The notes under the pieces were generated by a model. That model was not told where the DNA came from. It saw only the letters and a list, made by a program, of their open reading frames with translations, and ran no database searches. DNA of 64,000 nt from Taudactylus pleione (lineage: Eukaryota > Chordata > Amphibia > Anura > Myobatrachidae): assembly GCA_031769625.1 (NCBI GenBank), contig JAUIMM010001994.1, positions 434,001 to 498,000 of the forward strand, written 5' to 3'. Shown one piece after another: positions 13,209 to 28,077 of the stretch. The position numbers and the translations under genes are program-made. Numbering within the stretch: position 1 is the stretch's first letter; every line of letters begins with the position of its first letter.

Positions 13209-15848
13209 TTAACATTCCAATTAAGGTTCTAGACTGTCTGATTAACTGCCGAGACAAGACATGAAGAAAGAAAGGCTGCCAGTTGGTTTGTGGATCTGGC
13301 AGAGGCTTGCAGGAGGCAGTGCATTCACAAATCATGCACCCAGAGAGAAAGAGAGGGAGGGAAAGAAGTCTGCATATGTTAAATTGATAACATAGAGATG
13401 AATTGAAAAAAAAGTAATAATTCCAAGGCTCTAAATGACATTGAAATCCTCTGCTCTCTTTTGGTAACATTAAATCAAAGAAATTAAAGTATAGATTAAA
13501 AAGGAGAAGGAAAGCATGGGGGAAAATTGAACCAGGCCAAATGAAAAAACATATATAGGAGAAAAGGACACAAATACAGGGGTGCATCTGCTGTTTGGTT
13601 TGGAGTTGCAGTGCTGTCTCCTAGATTCCATGCTCCTAATTTCCTGCTGCAGTTTCTAACTACCAGCCCAAGCTCTGACCCAGTGAGCTGACCATACTTG
13701 AGAACAAAGCATAAATAATCTTTTTATAAACCACTTTATATCAAGTACCATTATAAATCAATGTATATGTGTTTACATTTATAATACTTACCATATGCTA
13801 AGCATCATATATTTAATCTTTTAAAGTCAACTAAGTGGGCAAACAGTGCAAATATTACTTCATTTACACTTAAAATGTACCAGCTGCAACATAATTTGAA
13901 TATATGCAAAATATTTTGCAGCTAAACTTTATGCTTATCAATGAAGTAATGTGTGCGCTATCTATCTGCTTAGTTAACATTTAAGCATTGAATTACTGGT
14001 GATTAGCATATGATAAGTACTGCAAATTCTAATATATATATATATATATATACATGTATTTATTTTTTATTTAAAAAATTGCTCTCCCTAATTGTAATAG
14101 TATATGATTTAAACTACCCATTGTGTTCATCAGCAATTCTCAATGTCTCTCTATGTGAGGTAGCTGCTTGTGTCTGATAAGTACCAAATCAGAAGCGCAG
14201 CCCCCAAGCTTTGAGACATAAGAGAGCCTGAAGACCCTGAATCTAAGGTGCACCCTGGTGCTCTGTGATGATGGGTCTTTGGCTTTTGTGGGTTAAAGAG
14301 AAATGATGCTTATTTGCACAGCATGCTTTTACACTCTCCTGGGTGACTGGAGCATACATCTATGGCTTCTGTAAAAAATAGAAATAAATATGTGTATATA
14401 TATATATATATATAGGACCTGTGATTTTCTTGAGGTTGTGGTTATGCACTACAGCGCTGTCTAGAACTAAGGCTTCCCTGTATTGGATCATGGTAGATTT
14501 TTCCACAGTACCAATCAAAACCTATTGGCTGCAGCAGTACAGCTTCATGCCATTAGGCCTGAAGTGACCTATGGGAGTGCTCCAATCATTCAAGATACTG
14601 CAAAAATGCACTGGGCACAGGAGCCTCATTTCTCCCCATCAAGTCAGAACCATGAAGCCCATCTTTGACATCCATGGCACCAAAAGGCTCCTTAGAATAC
14701 AAGGGTCTGCAGGCTCCCATCCAACACTAGGCTTGGGAACAAACTCCAACTTTGTTACATCACATACAAAAGTAGCCATGTAACATGTGGAAGAAAGGAA
14801 CAGAAATCATAAATACCATTAGGGGTAGTATAAATCATATGCCATTACAATTAAGGAGACCATTTATTTAAAAAAAAATGGCTCCAGGGATCAAGGGTGC
14901 TCATGGGTCCCATTAGTATTGGTGAAGGGGGACCTGAAGATTCATTTTTTTCCCCTCAATGGGGGCCATTTTGCTCTGAGGGGATGGGGAGAAATGAGGC
15001 CTATACCCCCAGTGCTTGTTCTACAATCACATGTCAATACAACCTGCTGCTGCACTCACCTGTTTGCACTTTTGCATTTATAAACACTTCATATGATTCA
15101 TTAAACAACTGATAAGAAGAGGAATGATCTTTTGGTGTTGCATTGTGTCTCCATGTCTTGTCTCCATTTATCTGCCTCTATTCAGGCCTAATTCTGGGAC
15201 TAAAGTCAAAGTCCCTGTAAAGTGGATGTATTTGCGGAGGATTGGCTAATTAAATAATGAATATATTTTATTGTTGTGTTATGATTATCCAACCCCTATG
15301 ACACTTCTGCAATGCCATTTGGAAATTGTTTATCAGGTCTCCTGTTTTTACTTTTTCGCACCATTGCAGGGGCAACCACATGGATACAACTGTTGGATGC
15401 ATGAATTGCTCTCCTTTACTTCCAACAACTTGGATATTTGTTACATTTCTATATTGAGGCAAAATATGCTAGAGTAGTTCACATTTACTATTCAGAAAAT
15501 TTCTGTCATTTTTTTGAAAATATATTTTAGGTGTGTAATGCTTGAATTTTCCTAATTGTTTGACTTTGGACCAGCTGGAGGCATTCATTTTCTCCATTTG
15601 CAAGAACAAGCAGTGATATGATGCATCTCGAGGTCTTTGTCTCCCTCAAGTGGGCTTCTTCAAGGAAGTGCAATGGTTATAAGCAGCAGTAGATTGTGAC
15701 ATCATAGAAGAATGTTGTTATATTGGCAGAATCTGCTAGCTGACTGTTTACATTCTAATGCGCCATGATGACTGCATGGCAGCCACTCCTGAACATTCTG
15801 TGGACAGTATGAACATTCCGTAGACTCCTGAACATTCCGTAAACACTG
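13209..15848 (+). repeat. Array unit U6 (type B)
   Basis: This is a 2640-bp copy with TA tracts of 10 and 10, indistinguishable from U2 and U4 at all scored markers. The regular A-B dimer pattern ends here. Confidence 0.95.
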
Positions 15849-17025
15849 TTAACATTCCAATTAAGGTTCTAGACTGTCTGATTAACTGCCGAGACAAGAC
15901 ATGAAGAAAGAAAGGCTGCCAGTTGGTTTGTGGATCTGGCAGAGGCTTGCAGGAGGCAGTGCATTCACAAATCATGCACCCAGAGAGAAAGAGAGGGAGG
16001 GAAAGAAGTCTGCATATGTTAAATTGATAACATAGAGATGAATTGAAAAAAAAGTAATAATTCCAAGGCTCTAAATGACATTGAAATCCTCTGCTCTCTT
16101 TTGGTAACATTAAATCAAAGAAATTAAAGTATAGATTAAAAAGGAGAAGGAAAGCATGGGGGAAAATTGAACCAGGCCAAATGAAAAAACATATATAGGA
16201 GAAAAGGACACAAATACAGGGGTGCATCTGCTGTTTGGTTTGGAGTTGCAGTGCTGTCTCCTAGATTCCATGCTCCTAATTTCCTGCTGCAGTTTCTAAC
16301 TACCAGCCCAAGCTCTGACCCAGTGAGCTGACCATACTTGAGAACAAAGCATAAATAATCTTTTTATAAACCACTTTATATCAAGTACCATTATAAATCA
16401 ATGTATATGTGTTTACATTTATAATACTTACCATATGCTAAGCATCATATATTTAATCTTTTAAAGTCAACTAAGTGGGCAAACAGTGCAAATATTACTT
16501 CATTTACACTTAAAATGTACCAGCTGCAACATAATTTGAATATATGCAAAATATTTTGCAGCTAAACTTTATGCTTATCAATGAAGTAATGTGTGCGCTA
16601 TCTATCTGCTTAGTTAACATTTAAGCATTGAATTACTGGTGATTAGCATATGATAAGTACTGCAAATTCTAATATATATATATATATATACATGTATTTA
16701 TTTTTTATTTAAAAAATTGCTCTCCCTAATTGTAATAGTATATGATTTAAACTACCCATTGTGTTCATCAGCAATTCTCAATGTCTCTCTATGTGAGGTA
16801 GCTGCTTGTGTCTGATAAGTACCAAATCAGAAGCGCAGCCCCCAAGCTTTGAGACATAAGAGAGCCTGAAGACCCTGAATCTAAGGTGCACCCTGGTGCT
16901 CTGTGATGATGGGTCTTTGGCTTTTGTGGGTTAAAGAGAAATGGTGCTTATTTGCACAGCATGCTTTTACACTCTCCTGGGTGACTGGAGAATACATCTA
17001 TGGCTTCTGTAAAAAATAGAAATAA

Positions 17026-17076
<51 letters not shown>

Positions 17077-18508
17077 ACCTGTGATTTTCTTGAGGTTGTG
17101 GTTATGCACTACAGCGCTGTCTAGAACTAAGGCTTCCCTGTATTGGATCATGGTAGATTTTTCCACAGTACCAATCAAAACCTATTGGCTGCAGCAGTAC
17201 AGCTTCATGCCATTAGGCCTGAAGTGACCTATGGGAGTGCTCCAATCATTCAAGAAACTGCAAAAATGCACTGGGCACAGGAGCCTCATTTCTCCCCATC
17301 AAGTCAGAACCATGAAGCCCATCTTTGACATCCATGGCACCAAAAGGCTCCTTAGAATACAAGGGTCTGCAGGCTCCCATCCAACACTAGGCTTGAGAAC
17401 AAACTCCAACTTTATTACATCACATACAAAAGTAGCCATGTAACATGTGGAAGAAAGGAACAGAAATCATAAATACCATTAGGGGTAGTATAAATCATAT
17501 GCCATTACAATTAAGGAGACCATTTATTTAAAAAAAAATGGCTCCAGGGATCAAGGGTGCTCATGGGTCCCACTAGTATTGGTGAAGGGGGACCTGAAGA
17601 TTCATTTTTTTCCCCTCAATGGGGGCCATTTTGCTCTGAGGGGATGGGGAGAAATGAGGCCTATGCCCCCAGTGCTTCTTCTACAATCACATGTCAATAC
17701 AACCTGCTGCTGCACTCACCTGTTTGCACTTTTGCATTTATAAACACTTCATATGATTCATTAAACAACTGATAAGAAGAGGAATGATCTTTTGGTGTTG
17801 CATTGTGTCTCCATGTCTTGTCTCCATTTATCTGCCTCTATTCAGGCCTAATTCTGGGACTAAAGTCAAAGTCCCTGTAAAGTGGATGTATTTGCGGAGG
17901 ATTGGCTAATTAAATAATGAATATATTTTATTGTTGTGTTATGATTATCCAACCCCTATGACACTTCTGCAATGCCATTTGGAAATTGTTTATCAGGTCT
18001 CCTGTTTTTACTTTTTCGCACCATTGCAGGGGCAACCACATGGATACAACTGTTGGATGCATGAATTGCTCTCCTTTACTTCCAACAACTTGGATATTTG
18101 TTACATTTCTATATTGAGGCAAAATATGCTAGAGTAGTTCACATTTACTATTCAGAAAATTTCTGTCATTTTTTTGAAAATATATTTTAGGTGTGTAATG
18201 CTTGAATTTTCCTAATTGTTTGACTTTGGACCAGCTGGAGGCATTCATTTTCTCCATTTGCAAGAACAAGCAGTGATATGATGCATCTCGAGGTCTTTGT
18301 CTCCCTCAAGTGGGCTTCTTCAAGGAAGTGCAATGGTTATAAGCAGCAGTAGATTGTGACATCATAGAAGAATGTTGTTATATTGGCAGAATCTGCTAGC
18401 TGACTGTTTACATTCTAATGCGCCATGATGACTGCATGGCAGCCACTCCTGAACATTCTGTGGACAGTATGAACATTCCGTAGACTCCTGAACATTCCGT
18501 AAACACTG
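15849..18508 (+). repeat. Array unit U7 (type A, long second TA tract)
   Basis: This is a 2660-bp copy with TA tracts of 9 and 20 (17035-17074). It has GAGAATACAT near 16989 (most units: GAGCATACAT), shared with U8 and U12. A private G-to-C change lies at 17678. The middle is type A, but the distal markers are B-like (GTTGGATGC, CCTAATTG), so the unit is itself a mosaic. Confidence 0.95.
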
Positions 18509-19326
18509 TTAACATTCCAATTAAGGTTCTAGACTGTCTGATTAACTGCCGAGACAAGACATGAAGAAAGAAAGGCTGCCAGTTGGTTTGTGGATCTGGC
18601 AGAGGCTTGCAGGAGGCAGTGCATTCACAAATCATGCACCCAGAGAGAAAGAGAGGGAGGGAAAGAAGTCTGCATATGTTAAATTGATAACATAGAGATG
18701 AATTGAAAAAAAAGTAATAATTCCAAGGCTCTAAATGACATTGAAATCCTCTGCTCTCTTTTGGTAACATTAAATCAAAGAAATTAAAGTATAGATTAAA
18801 AAGGAGAAGGAAAGCATGGGGGAAAATTGAACCAGGCCAAATGAAAAAACATATATAGGAGAAAAGGACACAAATACAGGGGTGCATCTGCTGTTTGGTT
18901 TGGAGTTGCAGTGCTGTCTCCTAGATTCCATGCTCCTAATTTCCTGCTGCAGTTTCTAACTACCAGCCCAAGCTCTGACCCAGTGAGCTGACCATACTTG
19001 AGAACAAAGCATAAATAATCTTTTTATAAACCACTTTATATCAAGTACCATTATAAATCAATGTATATGTGTTTACATTTATAATACTTACCATATGCTA
19101 AGCATCATATATTTAATCTTTTAAAGTCAACTAAGTGGGCAAACAGTGCAAATATTACTTCATTTACACTTAAAATGTACCAGCTGCAACATAATTTGAA
19201 TATATGCAAAATATTTTGCAGCTAAACTTTATGCTTATCAATGAAGTAATGTGTGCGCTATCTATCTGCTTAGTTAACATTTAAGCATTGAATTACTGGT
19301 GATTAGCATATGATAAGTACTGCAAA

Positions 19327-19365
<39 letters not shown>

Positions 19366-21158
19366 TTATTTTTTATTTAAAAAATTGCTCTCCCTAATTG
19401 TAATAGTATATGATTTAAACTACCCATTGTGTTCATCAGCAATTCTCAATGTCTCTCTATGTGAGGTAGCTGCTTGTGTCTGATAAGTACCAAATCAGAA
19501 GCGCAGCCCCCAAGCTTTGAGACATAAGAGAGCCTGAAGACCCTGAATCTAAGGTGCACCCTGGTGCTCTGTGATGATGGGTCTTTGGCTTTTGTGGGTT
19601 AAAGAGAAATGGTGCTTATTTGCACAGCATGCTTTTACACTCTCCTGGGTGACTGGAGAATACATCTATGGCTTCTGTAAAAAATAGAAATAAATGTGTG
19701 TATATATATATATATATATAGATAGGACCTGTGATTTTCTTGAGGTTGTGGTTATGCACTACAGCGCTGTCTAGAACTAAGGCTTCCCTGTATTGGATCA
19801 TGGTAGATTTTTCCACAGTACCAATCAAAACCTATTGGCTGCAGCAGTACAGCTTCATGCCATTAGGCCTGAAGTGACCTATGGGAGTGCTCCAATCATT
19901 CAAGAAACTGCAAAAATGCACTGGGCACAGGAGCCTCATTTCTCCCCATCAAGTCAGAACCATGAAGCCCATCTTTGACATCCATGGCACCAAAAGGCTC
20001 CTTAGAATACAAGGGTCTGCAGGCTCCCATCCAACACTAGGCTTGAGAACAAACTCCAACTTTATTACATCACATACAAAAGTAGCCATGTAACATGTGG
20101 AAGAAAGGAACAGAAATCATAAATACCATTAGGGGTAGTATAAATCATATGCCATTACAATTAAGGAGACCATTTATTTAAAAAAAAATGGCTCCAGGGA
20201 TCAAGGGTGCTCATGGGTCCCACTAGTATTGGTGAAGGGGGACCTGAAGATTCATTTTTTTCCCCTCAATGGGGGCCATTTTGCTCTGAGGGGATGGGGA
20301 GAAATGAGGCCTATGCCCCCAGTGCTTGTTCTACAATCACATGTCAATACAACCTGCTGCTGCACTCACCTGTTTGCACTTTTGCATTTATAAACACTTC
20401 ATATGATTCATTAAACAACTGATAAGAAGAGGAATGATCTTTTGGTGTTGCATTGTGTCTCCATGTCTTGTCTCCATTTATCTGCCTCTATTCAGGCCTA
20501 ATTCTGGGACTAAAGTCAAAGTCCCTGTAAAGTGGATGTATTTGCGGAGGATTGGCTAATTAAATAATGAATATATTTTATTGTTGTGTTATGATTATCC
20601 AACCCCTATGACACTTCTGCAATGCCATTTGGAAATTGTTTATCAGGTCTCCTGTTTTTACTTTTTCGCACCATTGCAGGGGCAACCACATGGATACAAC
20701 TGTTGGAGGCATGAATTGCTCTCCTTTACTTCCAACAACTTGGATATTTGTTACATTTCTATATTGAGGCAAAATATGCTAGAGTAGTTCACATTTACTA
20801 TTCAGAAAATTTCTGTCATTTTTTTGAAAATATATTTTAGGTGTGTAATGCTTGAATTTTCCTCATTGTTTGACTTTGGACCAGCTGGAGGCATTCATTT
20901 TCTCCATTTGCAAGAACAAGCAGTGATATGATGCATCTCGAGGTCTTTGTCTCCCTCAAGTGGGCTTCTTCAAGGAAGTGCAATGGTTATAAGCAGCAGT
21001 AGATTGTGACATCATAGAAGAATGTTGTTATATTGGCAGAATCTGCTAGCTGACTGTTTACATTCTAATGCGCCATGATGACTGCATGGCAGCCACTCCT
21101 GAACATTCTGTGGACAGTATGAACATTCCGTAGACTCCTGAACATTCCGTAAACACTG
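18509..21158 (+). repeat. Array unit U8 (type A, interrupted second TA tract)
   Basis: This is a 2650-bp copy with type A markers throughout, TA tracts of 13 and 10, and GAGAATACAT. The second tract is uniquely followed by an extra GATA (TATAGATAGGACC), and its flank reads AAATGTGTG where other units have AAATATGTG. Confidence 0.95.
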
Positions 21159-22339
21159 TTAACATTCCAATTAAGGTTCTAGACTGTCTGATTAACTGCC
21201 GAGACAAGACATGAAGAAAGAAAGGCTGCCAGTTGGTTTGTGGATCTGGCAGAGGCTTGCAGGAGGCAGTGCATTCACAAATCATGCACCCAGAGAGAAA
21301 GAGAGGGAGGGAAAGAAGTCTGCATATGTTAAATTGATAACATAGAGATGAATTGAAAAAAAAGTAATAATTCCAAGGCTCTAAATGACATTGAAATCCT
21401 CTGCTCTCTTTTGGTAACATTAAATCAAAGAAATTAAAGTATAGATTAAAAAGGAGAAGGAAAGCATGGGGGAAAATTGAACCAGGCCAAATGAAAAAAC
21501 ATATATAGGAGAAAAGGACACAAATACAGGGGTGCATCTGCTGTTTGGTTTGGAGTTGCAGTGCTGTCTCCTAGATTCCATGCTCCTAATTTCCTGCTGC
21601 AGTTTCTAACTACCAGCCCAAGCTCTGACCCAGTGAGCTGACCATACTTGAGAACAAAGCATAAATAATCTTTTTATAAACCACTTTATATCAAGTACCA
21701 TTATAAATCAATGTATATGTGTTTACATTTATAATACTTACCATATGCTAAGCATCATATATTTAATCTTTTAAAGTCAACTAAGTGGGCAAACAGTGCA
21801 AATATTACTTCATTTACACTTAAAATGTACCAGCTGCAACATAATTTGAATATATGCAAAATATTTTGCAGCTAAACTTTATGCTTATCAATGAAGTAAT
21901 GTGTGCGCTATCTATCTGCTTAGTTAACATTTAAGCATTGAATTACTGGTGATTAGCATATGATAAGTACTGCAAATTCTAATATATATATATATATATA
22001 TATACATGTATTTATTTTTTATTTAAAAAATTGCTCTCCCTAATTGTAATAGTATATGATTTAAACTACCCATTGTGTTCATCAGCAATTCTCAATGTCT
22101 CTCTATGTGAGGTAGCTGCTTGTGTCTGATAAGTACCAAATCAGAAGCGCAGCCCCCAAGCTTTGAGACATAAGAGAGCCTGAAGACCCTGAATCTAAGG
22201 TGCACCCTGGTGCTCTGTGATGATGGGTCTTTGGCTTTTGTGGGTTAAAGAGAAATGGTGCTTATTTGCACAGCATGCTTTTACACTCTCCTGGGTGACT
22301 GGAGCATACATCTATGGCTTCTGTAAAAAATAGAAATAA

Positions 22340-22390
<51 letters not shown>

Positions 22391-23822
22391 ACCTGTGATT
22401 TTCTTGAGGTTGTGGTTATGCACTACAGCGCTGTCTAGAACTAAGGCTTCCCTGTATTGGATCATGGTAGATTTTTCCACAGTACCAATCAAAACCTATT
22501 GGCTGCAGCAGTACAGCTTCATGCCATTAGGCCTGAAGTGACCTATGGGAGTGCTCCAATCATTCAAGAAACTGCAAAAATGCACTGGGCACAGGAGCCT
22601 CATTTCTCCCCATCAAGTCAGAACCATGAAGCCCATCTTTGACATCCATGGCACCAAAAGGCTCCTTAGAATACAAGGGTCTGCAGGCTCCCATCCAACA
22701 CTAGGCTTGGGAACAAACTCCAACTTTGTTACATCACATACAAAAGTAGCCATGTAACATGTGGAAGAAAGGAACAGAAATCATAAATACCATTAGGGGT
22801 AGTATAAATCATATGCCATTACAATTAAGGAGACCATTTATTTAAAAAAAAATGGCTCCAGGGATCAAGGGTGCTCATGGGTCCCATTAGTATTGGTGAA
22901 GGGGGACCTGAAGATTCATTTTTTTCCCCTCAATGGGGGCCATTTTGCTCTGAGGGGATGGGGAGAAATGAGGCCTATACCCCCAGTGCTTGTTCTACAA
23001 TCACATGTCAATACAACCTGCTGCTGCACTCACCTGTTTGCACTTTTGCATTTATAAACACTTCATATGATTCATTAAACAACTGATAAGAAGAGGAATG
23101 ATCTTTTGGTGTTGCATTGTGTCTCCATGTCTTGTCTCCATTTATCTGCCTCTATTCAGGCCTAATTCTGGGACTAAAGTCAAAGTCCCTGTAAAGTGGA
23201 TGTATTTGCGGAGGATTGGCTAATTAAATAATGAATATATTTTATTGTTGTGTTATGATTATCCAACCCCTATGACACTTCTGCAATGCCATTTGGAAAT
23301 TGTTTATCAGGTCTCCTGTTTTTACTTTTTCGCACCATTGCAGGGGCAACCACATGGATACAACTGTTGGATGCATGAATTGCTCTCCTTTACTTCCAAC
23401 AACTTGGATATTTGTTACATTTCTATATTGAGGCAAAATATGCTAGAGTAGTTCACATTTACTATTCAGAAAATTTCTGTCATTTTTTTGAAAATATATT
23501 TTAGGTGTGTAATGCTTGAATTTTCCTAATTGTTTGACTTTGGACCAGCTGGAGGCATTCATTTTCTCCATTTGCAAGAACAAGCAGTGATATGATGCAT
23601 CTCGAGGTCTTTGTCTCCCTCAAGTGGGCTTCTTCAAGGAAGTGCAATGGTTATAAGCAGCAGTAGATTGTGACATCATAGAAGAATGTTGTTATATTGG
23701 CAGAATCTGCTAGCTGACTGTTTACATTCTAATGCGCCATGATGACTGCATGGCAGCCACTCCTGAACATTCTGTGGACAGTATGAACATTCCGTAGACT
23801 CCTGAACATTCCGTAAACACTG
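21159..23822 (+). repeat. Array unit U9 (type B)
   Basis: This is a 2664-bp copy with type B middle and distal markers but CAAGAAACTG, unlike U2, U4 and U6. TA tracts are 11 and 20 (second at 22349-22388), so the second tract ties with U7 as the longest in the window. Confidence 0.95.
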
Positions 23823-24640
23823 TTAACATTCCAATTAAGGTTCTAGACTGTCTGATTAACTGCCGAGACAAGACATGAAGAAAGAAAGGCTGCCAGTTGG
23901 TTTGTGGATCTGGCAGAGGCTTGCAGGAGGCAGTGCATTCACAAATCATGCACCCAGAGAGAAAGAGAGGGAGGGAAAGAAGTCTGCATATGTTAAATTG
24001 ATAACATAGAGATGAATTGAAAAAAAAGTAATAATTCCAAGGCTCTAAATGACATTGAAATCCTCTGCTCTCTTTTGGTAACATTAAATCAAAGAAATTA
24101 AAGTATAGATTAAAAAGGAGAAGGAAAGCATGGGGGAAAATTGAACCAGGCCAAATGAAAAAACATATATAGGAGAAAAGGACACAAATACAGGGGTGCA
24201 TCTGCTGTTTGGTTTGGAGTTGCAGTGCTGTCTCCTAGATTCCATGCTCCTAATTTCCTGCTGCAGTTTCTAACTACCAGCCCAAGCTCTGACCCAGTGA
24301 GCTGACCATACTTGAGAACAAAGCATAAATAATCTTTTTATAAACCACTTTATATCAAGTACCATTATAAATCAATGTATATGTGTTTACATTTATAATA
24401 CTTACCATATGCTAAGCATCATATATTTAATCTTTTAAAGTCAACTAAGTGGGCAAACAGTGCAAATATTACTTCATTTACACTTAAAATGTACCAGCTG
24501 CAACATAATTTGAATATATGCAAAATATTTTGCAGCTAAACTTTATGCTTATCAATGAAGTAATGTGTGCGCTATCTATCTGCTTAGTTAACATTTAAGC
24601 ATTGAATTACTGGTGATTAGCATATGATAAGTACTGCAAA

Positions 24641-24679
<39 letters not shown>

Positions 24680-25007
24680 TTATTTTTTATTTAAAAAATT
24701 GCTCTCCCTAATTGTAATAGTATATGATTTAAACTACCCATTGTGTTCATCAGCAATTCTCAATGTCTCTCTATGTGAGGTAGCTGCTTGTGTCTGATAA
24801 GTACCAAATCAGAAGCGCAGCCCCCAAGCTTTGAGACATAAGAGAGCCTGAAGACCCTGAATCTAAGGTGCACCCTGGTGCTCTGTGATGATGGGTCTTT
24901 GGCTTTTGTGGGTTAAAGAGAAATGATGCTTATTTGCACAGCATGCTTTTACACTCTCCTGGGTGACTGGAGCATACATCTATGGCTTCTGTAAAAAATA
25001 GAAATAA

Positions 25008-25038
<31 letters not shown>

Positions 25039-26470
25039 GGACCTGTGATTTTCTTGAGGTTGTGGTTATGCACTACAGCGCTGTCTAGAACTAAGGCTTC
25101 CTTGTATTGGATCATGGTAGATTTTTCCACAGTACCAATCAAAACCTATTGGCTGCAGCAGTACAGCTTCATGCCATTAGGCCTGAAGTGACCTATGGGA
25201 GTGCTCCAATCATTCAAGAAACTGCAAAAATGCACTGGGCACAGGAGCCTCATTTCTCCCCATCAAGTCAGAACCATGAAGCCCTTCTTTGACATCCATG
25301 GCACCAAAAGGCTCCTTAGAATACAAGGGTCTGCAGGCTCCCATCCAACACTAGGCTTGGGAACAAACTCCAACTTTGTTACATCACATACAAAAGTAGC
25401 CATGTAACATGTGGAAGAAAGGAACAGAAATCATAAATACCATTAGGGGTAGTATAAATCATATGCCATTACAATTAAGGAGACCATTTATTTAAAAAAA
25501 ATGGCTCCAGGGATCAAGGGTGCTCATGGGTCCCATTAGTATTGGTGAAGGGGGACCTGAAGATTCATTTTTTTCCCCTCAATGGGGGCCATTTTGCTCT
25601 GAGGGGATGGGGAGAAATGAGGCCTATACCCCCAGTGCTTGTTCTACAATCACATGTCAATACAACCTGCTGCTGCACTCACCTGTTTGCACTTTTGCAT
25701 TTATAAACACTTCATATGATTCATTAAACAACTGATAAGAAGAGGAATGATCTTTTGGTGTTGCATTGTGTCTCCATGTCTTGTCTCCATTTATCTGCCT
25801 CTATTCAGGCCTAATTCTGGACTAAAGTCAAAGTCCCTGTAAAGTGGATGTATTTGCGGAGGATTGGCTAATTAAATAATGAATATATTTTATTGTTGTG
25901 TTATGATTATCCAACCCCTATGACACTTCTGCAATGCCATTTGGAAATTGTTTATCAGGTCTCCTGTTTTTACTTTTTCGCACCATTGCAGGGGCAACCA
26001 CATGGATACAACTGTTGGATGCATGAATTGCTCTCCTTTACTTCCAACAACTTGGATATTTGTTACATTTCTATATTGAGGCAAAATATGCTAGAGTAGT
26101 TCACATTTACTATTCAGAAAATTTCTGTCATTTTTTTGAAAATATATTTTAGGTGTGTAATGCTTGAATTTTCCTCATTGTTTGACTTTGGACCAGCTGG
26201 AGGCATTCATTTTCTCCATTTGCAAGAACAAGCAGTGATATGATGCATCTCGAGGTCTTTGTCTCCCTCAAGTGGGCTTCTTCAAGGAAGTGCAATGGTT
26301 ATAAGCAGCAGTAGATTGTGACATCATAGAAGAATGTTGTTATATTGGCAGAATCTGCTAGCTGACTGTTTACATTCTAATGCGCCATGATGACTGCATG
26401 GCAGCCACTCCTGAACATTCTGTGGACAGTATGAACATTCCGTAGACTCCTGAACATTCCGTAAACACTG
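23823..26470 (+). repeat. Array unit U10 (type B)
   Basis: This is a 2648-bp copy with TA tracts of 13 and 12. It shares two otherwise private changes with U13: CTTCCTTGTATTGG near 25100 and GCCCTTCTTTGAC near 25281. An 8-A run precedes TGGCTCC (9 in most units), and one G is missing in CTAATTCTGGACT near 25820. Confidence 0.95.
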
Positions 26471-27288
26471 TTAACATTCCAATTAAGGTTCTAGACTGTC
26501 TGATTAACTGCCGAGACAAGACATGAAGAAAGAAAGGCTGCCAGTTGGTTTGTGGATCTGGCAGAGGCTTGCAGGAGGCAGTGCATTCACAAATCATGCA
26601 CCCAGAGAGAAAGAGAGGGAGGGAAAGAAGTCTGCATATGTTAAATTGATAACATAGAGATGAATTGAAAAAAAAGTAATAATTCCAAGGCTCTAAATGA
26701 CATTGAAATCCTCTGCTCTCTTTTGGTAACATTAAATCAAAGAAATTAAAGTATAGATTAAAAAGGAGAAGGAAAACATGGGGGAAAATTGAACCAGGCC
26801 AAATGAAAAAACATATATAGGAGAAAAGGACACAAATACAGGGGTGCATCTGCTGTTTGGTTTGGAGTTGCAGTGCTGTCTCCTAGATTCCATGCTCCTA
26901 ATTTCCTGCTGCAGTTTCTAACTACCAGCCCAAGCTCTGACCCAGTGAGCTGACCATACTTGAGAACAAAGCATAAATAATCTTTTTATAAACCACTTTA
27001 TATCAAGTACCATTATAAATCAATGTATATGTGTTTACATTTATAATACTTACCATATGCTAAGCATCATATATTTAATCTTTTAAAGTCAACTAAGTGG
27101 GCAAACAGTGCAAATATTACTTCATTTACACTTAAAATGTACCAGCTGCAACATAATTTGAATATATGCAAAATATTTTGCAGCTAAACTTTATGCTTAT
27201 CAATGAAGTAATGTGTGCGCTATCTATCTGCTTAGTTAACATTTAAGCATTGAATTACTGGTGATTAGCATATGATAAGTACTGCAAA

Positions 27289-27335
<47 letters not shown>

Positions 27336-27663
27336 TTATTTTTTATTTAAAAAATTGCTCTCCCTAATTGTAATAGTATATGATTTAAACTACCCATTGT
27401 GTTCATCAGCAATTCTCAATGTCTCTCTATGTGAGGTAGCTGCTTGTGTCTGATAAGTACCAAATCAGAAGCGCAGCCCCCAAGCTTTGAGACATAAGAG
27501 AGCCTGAAGACCCTGAATCTAAGGTGCACCCTGGTGCTCTGTGATGATGGGTCTTTGGCTTTTGTGGGTTAAAGAGAAATGGTGCTTATTTGCACAGCAT
27601 GCTTTTACACTCTCCTGGGTGACTGGAGCATACATCTATGGCTTCTGTAAAAAATAGAAATAA

Positions 27664-27710
<47 letters not shown>

Positions 27711-28050
27711 ACCTGTGATTTTCTTGAGGTTGTGGTTATGCACTACAGCGCTGTCTAGAACTAAGGCTTCCCTGTATTGGATCATGGTAGATTTTTCCAC
27801 AGTACCAATCAAAACCTATTGGCTGCAGCAGTACAGCTTCATGCCATTAGGCCTGAAGTGACCTATGGGAGTGCTCCAATCATTCAAGAAACTGCAAAAA
27901 TGCACTGGGCACAGGAGCCTCATTTCTCCCCATCAAGTCAGAACCATGAAGCCCATCTTTGACATCCATGGCACCAAAAGGCTCCTTAGAATACAAGGGT
28001 CTGCAGGCTCCCATCCAACACTAGGCTTGAGAACAAACTCCAACTTTATT

Positions 28051-28077
28051 TTTTTTTTTTTTTTTTTTTTGTTTTTT
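28051..28077 (-). other. Poly(A) tail of LINE copy 1
   Basis: On the plus strand this is twenty T, one G and six T, directly after host CAACTTTATT. Read on the element strand it is an A tail with one C following CTTTTGGTG of the 3' UTR. The T-rich host end could have primed reverse transcription by pairing with the tail. Confidence 0.9.
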
